A stretch of DNA of 39,152 nucleotides from an uncultured Chromatiaceae bacterium. Its GTDB lineage: Bacteria; Pseudomonadota; Gammaproteobacteria; DRLM01. The stretch spans positions 1 to 39,152 of the forward strand of contig CALZJG010000127.1 of assembly GCA_945787555.1 (NCBI GenBank), given 5' to 3'. The notes beneath the pieces are model-generated. The model ran no database searches, had not been told where the DNA came from, and was given only the letters and a program-made list of their open reading frames with translations. Positions within the stretch are counted from its first letter, which is position 1, and each line of letters begins with the position of its first letter. Shown here piece by piece: positions 35,229 through 39,152 of this stretch. The translations under genes were made by a program, and so were the position numbers.

Positions 35229-35783
35229 CTAGCGCTGCGGAGATAGACTGGGATTTCGAAACAAGCGTAGTTCCGCATATCGGTGACGAGTATGCAACCA
35301 GCGCATATGCAACACTAACAGCAATGCGGACACCACAGGCGCCCACCACAGAAAAGCCAGACCGAGCAGCGTAAAGCCGACGAACACTCCGATCACGCCC
35401 ACGAGAAAACCGTTGTTCTCGTGAAAGAACAACCGGTCCGCGCGCTCGAACAAGGGCAGCATGACCATGAAGAAGCGCCCCGCCCACAACCCGGTGATCG
35501 CCACACCGAACGCCGCCAAGGGCAGGGTGTACGCGGCCAGCGGGTCGACCAGCACCCAAGCGAACACGGCATAGTAACTCACCACCCCGGCCAGCAAGGC
35601 GGCGCCAGCCGGCAACCGCGTGATCATCAAACCGGCGATGGTGCCCACCATCCAGGCGATGACGATGGTAGCGTAAGTGACATAGGTCGAGGTCACATTG
35701 ATCAGCAGCACAAAGAAATAACTGAACTGCATGATGGCCAGATGCAGTCCGGTGTAGGTCGCGAACAGATTGAGTTGCTTCAT
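35229..35783 (-). CDS. Small integral membrane protein, possibly a half-transporter fold
   Basis: A 184-residue protein with about five hydrophobic helices and a basic C-terminal tail (LHTRHRYAELRLFRN). I do not recognise a named family. The first two helices (LHLAIMQFSYFFVLLINV, VIAWMVGTIAGLMITRL) resemble in spacing and pattern the start of the neighbouring spermidine-synthase-like protein (SVAQFLMIRDFVSILYG, FFFGLSVGYVVALRL), so the two may be paired halves of one membrane domain. Its ATG shares one base with the upstream stop (TAATG), a strong sign of coupled translation and of partnership. Confidence 0.75.
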   Translation of the reverse strand: MKQLNLFATYTGLHLAIMQFSYFFVLLINVTSTYVTYATIVIAWMVGTIAGLMITRLPAGAALLAGVVSYYAVFAWVLVDPLAAYTLPLAAFGVAITGLWAGRFFMVMLPLFERADRLFFHENNGFLVGVIGVFVGFTLLGLAFLWWAPVVSALLLVLHMRWLHTRHRYAELRLFRNPSLSPQR

Positions 35784-37315
35784 TAGAAATAGCGATCCAT
35801 GAATCTTTCCAAGCCGCGCCGCAACACCAGATCCAACGCATTGACGGACATCGGCACCGCTTCGGTCAGATAACCATCCACCTGATCCGGGCCGATCACT
35901 TCAAGATTGGGCTCAAAGTCGGCCACCGTGGCCCGCACTTGCTCGCCCGTGAACGGCAAGCGGGTGGAGGCATAGGCGAAGCCGCGATCGGCCCGGTCAC
36001 TGTACACCGCCATGACTTCGGGAAACACCGCGCGCAACGCCGCCGTGACCCGCGCCGGCGTACGGTCGTTGCGTTGCAAGGGTCCGCTCAATTGCACCGC
36101 CAGGACACCGCCATCGCTGAGGCGCTCACGGCACAGCGCGTAAAACTCTTTGGCATGGAGATAGGCCTCCTGGATGGTCAGGGGCGAGGGCACATCGACG
36201 ATGATCAAGTCATAGACCTCTTGGCTGCGGCGCAGGAAATGTTTCCCGTCATCGACCTGCAATTGCCAATTTTCCAAAGCGGCCAAACTCTCGATCGGCG
36301 TGAAGTGGCGTTTCCCCGCTTCCAACACGCCGCCGTCCAATTCCACCGAGGTGACCGCGCCGGAATGAGGATACACCTTGGCCACCGAGGACAGCGTGCC
36401 GTTGCCGATCAACAATGTTTTGCGTGGTTTAATGATCTGCGCCGGCACCTCTGCGATGAAATAATTGAGCGCCGCGAGATCGGTGGAATTGAGGTTTTGC
36501 AGCCCGTCCAAATACAGATACCGCGTCCCACTGCGGCTCTCGATCACTTCCACCTTTTGGTAAGGCGAGTTGACCGAATACAGCACGGTCGGCAGAGTCA
36601 TGCTGTGTTTGTACATATACAGCAAGGCCGTGCTCTGCCGGTCCAAGATATCCAAACCATAGATCGCGGCGCCGGCTAGCACGCCGTAACACACCGTCAA
36701 CAGCGGCCGACGCAAAGTCAGATATAGCACCGCCCCCAAGATCACCCAATAGGGCGCCAACAGATAGGTCAGGTGCAGATTCCAACTCAGCATAATGATG
36801 ATGAAGCCGCTGATGAAACCCGCCAACTCCAAACCATAGTAACGCCGTAACCGACTGCCCGCCGACAGCCGCTCATCGTCCGGCAGCGACACCAAGCGCG
36901 GCAAAAACATGGCAAAGACCGTGTTGAAGATCACGGCATAGGAAAACAGCAAACTTAAATAGGCGACCCCGCCCGCATCCCAGGAAGCAAACCAGGCCGC
37001 CAACCAGCGATAGGAGAACGGAAAAGTGAGGTGCAGGAAAATGGAGACGATAAACAGACGCCGGAACCAGCGCGCCGAAAGACGCAGCGCCACCACATAG
37101 CCGACCGATAAGCCGAAGAAGAACGACGCCGTCACCAGCACGATGACCACTTCCTCGCCATACAGAATGGAAACGAAGTCGCGGATCATCAAGAACTGCG
37201 CCACGCTGAGCGCCGCGCCGATCAAAAACAGCAATAAATAGCGCTTCCAATCATCGCTGGCGGCGTCGGCCACGCCATGGCTGGATAAGGCGGTCGTCTG
37301 GGAGGGTGCACTCAT
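35783..37315 (-). CDS. Membrane-fused spermidine-synthase-like protein
   Basis: A 510-residue protein. Residues 25-225 contain six or seven transmembrane helices. Residues 240-500 have the aminopropyltransferase/methyltransferase fold: SPYQKVEVIES at 250-260, YLDGLQNLNSTD at 268-279, the glycine loop LLIGNGTLSS at 301-310, VELD at 324-327, DDGKHF at 355-360 and IIVDVPSPLT at 371-380. True spermidine synthases have GGGDGG in the glycine loop and a D-x-x-DP catalytic segment; here both are altered, so making spermidine is doubtful. It may transfer another group from S-adenosylmethionine or its decarboxylated form, at the membrane. It is the first gene of the six-gene operon. No clear promoter was found in the 70 bp upstream. 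Confidence 0.82.
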   Translation of the reverse strand: MSAPSQTTALSSHGVADAASDDWKRYLLLFLIGAALSVAQFLMIRDFVSILYGEEVVIVLVTASFFFGLSVGYVVALRLSARWFRRLFIVSIFLHLTFPFSYRWLAAWFASWDAGGVAYLSLLFSYAVIFNTVFAMFLPRLVSLPDDERLSAGSRLRRYYGLELAGFISGFIIIMLSWNLHLTYLLAPYWVILGAVLYLTLRRPLLTVCYGVLAGAAIYGLDILDRQSTALLYMYKHSMTLPTVLYSVNSPYQKVEVIESRSGTRYLYLDGLQNLNSTDLAALNYFIAEVPAQIIKPRKTLLIGNGTLSSVAKVYPHSGAVTSVELDGGVLEAGKRHFTPIESLAALENWQLQVDDGKHFLRRSQEVYDLIIVDVPSPLTIQEAYLHAKEFYALCRERLSDGGVLAVQLSGPLQRNDRTPARVTAALRAVFPEVMAVYSDRADRGFAYASTRLPFTGEQVRATVADFEPNLEVIGPDQVDGYLTEAVPMSVNALDLVLRRGLERFMDRYF

Positions 37316-37383
37316 GGTGTCAGCTTACTGAATATATCAACCCGTTCACAACCGCCTGAGCGGAAACGCCATGCTGGCATCAC

Positions 37384-37417
37384 AAAAAAATCAGGCGGCG
37401 CTTTGAGCACCGCCTGA
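37384..37417 (-). terminator. Intrinsic terminator of the repetitive surface-protein gene
   Basis: On the minus strand a perfect 8-bp stem, TCAGGCGG with CCGCCTGA, encloses an 11-nt loop and is followed at once by seven T residues (A-tract at 37384-37390 on the plus strand). It lies about 35 bp after the surface-protein stop and separates that gene from the spermidine-synthase-like operon. Confidence 0.88.
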
Positions 37418-37450
37418 ATTGGGTCTCACGTCGAAACAGTCGACGCTAAC

Positions 37451-39152
37451 CTATTTGAACAGACTCATAAAGCTGTCTACAAACTCGCCGTTCGAATCAG
37501 ACGAACTGTCTGAGGACGAGCTGTCTGAGTCTTTATCTTTGTCCTTATCTTTATCTTTGTCTTTATCTTTATCCTTGTCCTTATCCATATCATCGGGGGC
37601 GCAGCCGACGCACGCTTCACCGAAGTAATTGGCGGGGTCGGTGTCAAAGACGGGAATGCCCCCACCATCGGCGTCGATCCTACCGATATTGGTGTGCTGG
37701 CCGACCTCCGCCGCGACAGGACCCACCACACACTCCTCGATATCACCCGGATTCGGGAGATCGGGGAACACGCAGCTGGACACAGTCACCATATCGTCGC
37801 TCAAGGACAGGGCGGTCAAAGGTACGGGACCGGTGTTCTCCACCACGAACCTGAAGAACACGTCCGTTATGCAGGGACCCGCGTCGTGATCCTTGTCCTT
37901 GTCCTTGTCCTTGTCCTTGTCTTTATCCTTATCACCTTCACCACCGGAGCTGGTGCTCAGGGTCTGGCTGCTATCACCATCTTTGTCACTTTCACCACTG
38001 GTGTGGCTGCTATCACCATCTTTATCTTTATCTTTATCTTTGTCTTTGTCTTTGTCCTTATCGGAGTCGCCAGGACCACGACACACGCTGGCGATAGGAC
38101 CGGTGACGGCATTCGCATCCACCCAGATACGATCGCCATTCAAATCCACGCCCACTGACACATACTTAATGAGGTCGATTTCTGGCGGCAGCGCATTGCA
38201 GTAATGGCTGGGATCGCTATCGCTGTCACCCGGGACGCTCACCGTCGCGTTGTTCACGTACGCGGGGCGCTTGACACCGGTCTGATTCGGATCACATCCC
38301 AGCTCCGTGGGCGTACCCGGGGAGTTGACCAGATCTAGCACCACGCCATCTTTGACGTAAGTCCATATCTCGCCGGGGCTGAGGATATTGTCACCCCCGA
38401 CATCGCTGGTCGGATCGAACTCCGCCAAACCGATGGGCCCAACCACATCGTCACTCAATGACACTTGGCCAAAGGTGAAGGGCACATTGCCGGTGTTGCT
38501 CACGATATAAGTCCAAGACACCGCGGCGCCAGGCACCAACTGAGGCACGCCCACATCGTCAGCGCCATCGGCTTGAATGCCGTTGGTCAGCTTTTCGACG
38601 TCTATACCCGGACCCGGCTCATTGCAGTAATGGCTGGGATCAGAATCAGTCACGCCTCCCGCGACCACCGTGGCGATGTTCAGATACGCCGGCCGCTTGA
38701 TGCCCGTCTGGTTGGGATCGCAACCCGGCTCGGTGAACAATCCGTTGGGATTGAGGAGCAAGTCGGCCACCGTGCCCGTCTTGGCATAGCGCCACTCTTC
38801 GCCTGGCGAGAGGATGCCATCGTCGTTGACGTCGGAAGTCGAAATGAAGTCCGCGGCGCCGAGGGTCCCCACAACGTTGTCATTCAAGCCCACTTCGGCA
38901 AAGCTGAACGGGACGTTGCCGGTGTTGGTCACCAGATACATCCAGGTCACCACTGCACCCGGTGCCAATTGGGGCACGTCGGCATCGTCTGCACCATCGG
39001 CTTGATTGCCGTTGGTCAGCTTCTCGACATCGATGCCCGGATTGGGCTCGTTACAGTAATGGCTGGGGTCGGTGTCTGAGTCGTCCGGTACGGTGACCGT
39101 ACCGATATTTTCGTAAGCCTCACGCACGCCCGGACCGGTGCTGTCGTCACCA
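37451..39152 (-). CDS. Repetitive Ca-binding-type surface protein, C-terminal part (partial)
   Basis: The frame is open to the right edge, so the N-terminus is missing; at least 566 codons are visible. Two tandem repeats of 143 residues start at 39037 and 38608 with GIDVEKLTNG and share VTNTGNVPF-like, ILSPGE and GCDPNQTG segments; the end of a third precedes them. They resemble Ig-like/DUF11-type adhesin repeats. TSDVNDDGILSPGEEW fits a 12-residue EF-hand loop, and the equivalent loop in the second repeat is partly degenerate. Three Asp-Lys arrays interrupt the C-terminal third. The end, EFVDSFMSLFK, carries no PEP-CTERM or LPXTG signal; its hydrophobic residues after an acidic Ser-rich tract could suit type I secretion, but this is a guess. 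Likely extracellular; function unknown. Confidence 0.78.
   Translation of the reverse strand, partial: GDDSTGPGVREAYENIGTVTVPDDSDTDPSHYCNEPNPGIDVEKLTNGNQADGADDADVPQLAPGAVVTWMYLVTNTGNVPFSFAEVGLNDNVVGTLGAADFISTSDVNDDGILSPGEEWRYAKTGTVADLLLNPNGLFTEPGCDPNQTGIKRPAYLNIATVVAGGVTDSDPSHYCNEPGPGIDVEKLTNGIQADGADDVGVPQLVPGAAVSWTYIVSNTGNVPFTFGQVSLSDDVVGPIGLAEFDPTSDVGGDNILSPGEIWTYVKDGVVLDLVNSPGTPTELGCDPNQTGVKRPAYVNNATVSVPGDSDSDPSHYCNALPPEIDLIKYVSVGVDLNGDRIWVDANAVTGPIASVCRGPGDSDKDKDKDKDKDKDKDGDSSHTSGESDKDGDSSQTLSTSSGGEGDKDKDKDKDKDKDKDHDAGPCITDVFFRFVVENTGPVPLTALSLSDDMVTVSSCVFPDLPNPGDIEECVVGPVAAEVGQHTNIGRIDADGGGIPVFDTDPANYFGEACVGCAPDDMDKDKDKDKDKDKDKDKDKDSDSSSSDSSSDSNGEFVDSFMSLFK
37531..37584. repeat. Hexanucleotide array, nine units (Asp-Lys)
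   Basis: Nine hexamers of the form CTTTAT, CTTTGT or CCTTGT encode Asp-Lys dipeptides on the minus strand near the C-terminus of the surface protein, followed by a Ser/Asp-rich stretch. Because the unit is a multiple of three, slippage would change protein length without frameshift. Confidence 0.85.
37891..37932. repeat. Hexanucleotide array, seven units (Asp-Lys)
   Basis: Seven hexamers, the first five identical (CCTTGT), encode Asp-Lys dipeptides. The run of identical units suggests recent expansion by slippage or unequal exchange. Confidence 0.85.
37965..38023. repeat. 20-bp direct repeat between Asp-Lys arrays
   Basis: An identical 20-bp sequence occurs at 37965-37984 and 38004-38023, a 39-bp period equal to 13 codons. 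It encodes the repeated KDGDSS-type segment between the second and third arrays and points to in-frame duplication. Confidence 0.75.
38021..38062. repeat. Hexanucleotide array, seven units (Asp-Lys)
   Basis: Three TTTATC, three TTTGTC and one CTTATC hexamers encode Asp-Lys dipeptides on the minus strand. Blocks of identical units again suggest local expansion. Confidence 0.85.

Noticed and set aside
35783-37315. Ordinary cytosolic spermidine synthase (speE)
   Set aside because: The membrane domain and altered glycine and catalytic loops do not fit, and no other polyamine gene is nearby.
37531-38062. Spaced short repeats that could suggest a CRISPR array
   Set aside because: The units are contiguous hexamers in coding frame, without spacers of uniform length or a palindromic repeat.
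37893-38204. Plus-strand frame encoding Ser-Leu repeats
   Set aside because: It is the antisense reading of the Asp-Lys arrays and has no independent support.
1-39152. tRNA, rRNA or intact transposase genes
   Set aside because: None was recognised by eye on either strand; a covariance-model or profile search could still reveal small RNAs.

Overview
The window looks like chromosomal DNA of a free-living Gram-negative proteobacterium of the beta/gamma type. The signs are outer-membrane beta-barrels ending in phenylalanine, a Wza-type export lipoprotein, an exosortase A (XrtA/EpsH) locus, and dispersed repeats of the kind that translate as SPLPRAGEG-like peptides. No rRNA, tRNA, CRISPR array or intact insertion sequence was seen. 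All family names below are recalled from motifs, not taken from a search.

Region 1 (1-23951) is an exosortase A-type exopolysaccharide locus. The 3' end of an asparagine-synthase gene enters from the left on the plus strand and converges on a long minus-strand operon. That operon reads from a good sigma70-like promoter near 22940 down to 441, 18 genes mostly overlapping or separated by a few bases. In transcription order it encodes the export lipoprotein, Wzz-like chain-length protein, tyrosine autokinase, outer-membrane barrel, AAA ATPase, UDP-GlcNAc 2-epimerase, polysaccharide deacetylase, FemAB-like protein, a glycosyltransferase, XrtA fused to EpsI, and a second glycosyltransferase. After a 238-bp gap carrying a MITE-like element come an XrtA-type amidotransferase, a second deacetylase, two more glycosyltransferases, a sulfotransferase, a CapK/PaaK-like ligase and an O-antigen-ligase-like protein. 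The exosortase-associated acyltransferase precedes the operon as its own unit. No PEP-CTERM substrate, priming sugar transferase, flippase or PrsK/PrsR regulator is visible here, so those parts must lie elsewhere.

Region 2 (24550-30465) is a Lol/MacB-like envelope transport module: two FtsX-type permeases, a LolD-like ATPase, a LolA-like periplasmic protein on the opposite strand, and an outer-membrane barrel with an N-terminal SPOR domain. I infer a trans-envelope lipid or lipoprotein pathway.

Region 3 (30586-37315) is the most unusual part. It is a compact six-gene operon encoding a membrane-fused spermidine-synthase-like enzyme, a small membrane protein, an acyl carrier protein, a divergent MBOAT acyltransferase, an acyl-AMP ligase and a TauD-like Fe(II)/2-oxoglutarate oxygenase. 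Ligase, carrier protein and MBOAT are the same three activities as DltA, DltC and DltB, here in a Gram-negative and joined to an oxygenase and a polyamine-synthase fold. I could not assign a product.

Region 4 (37451-39152) is the 3' part of a large repetitive surface-type protein with Ig-like repeats, EF-hand-like loops and three Asp-Lys hexanucleotide arrays. It is closed by a strong intrinsic terminator and runs off the right edge.
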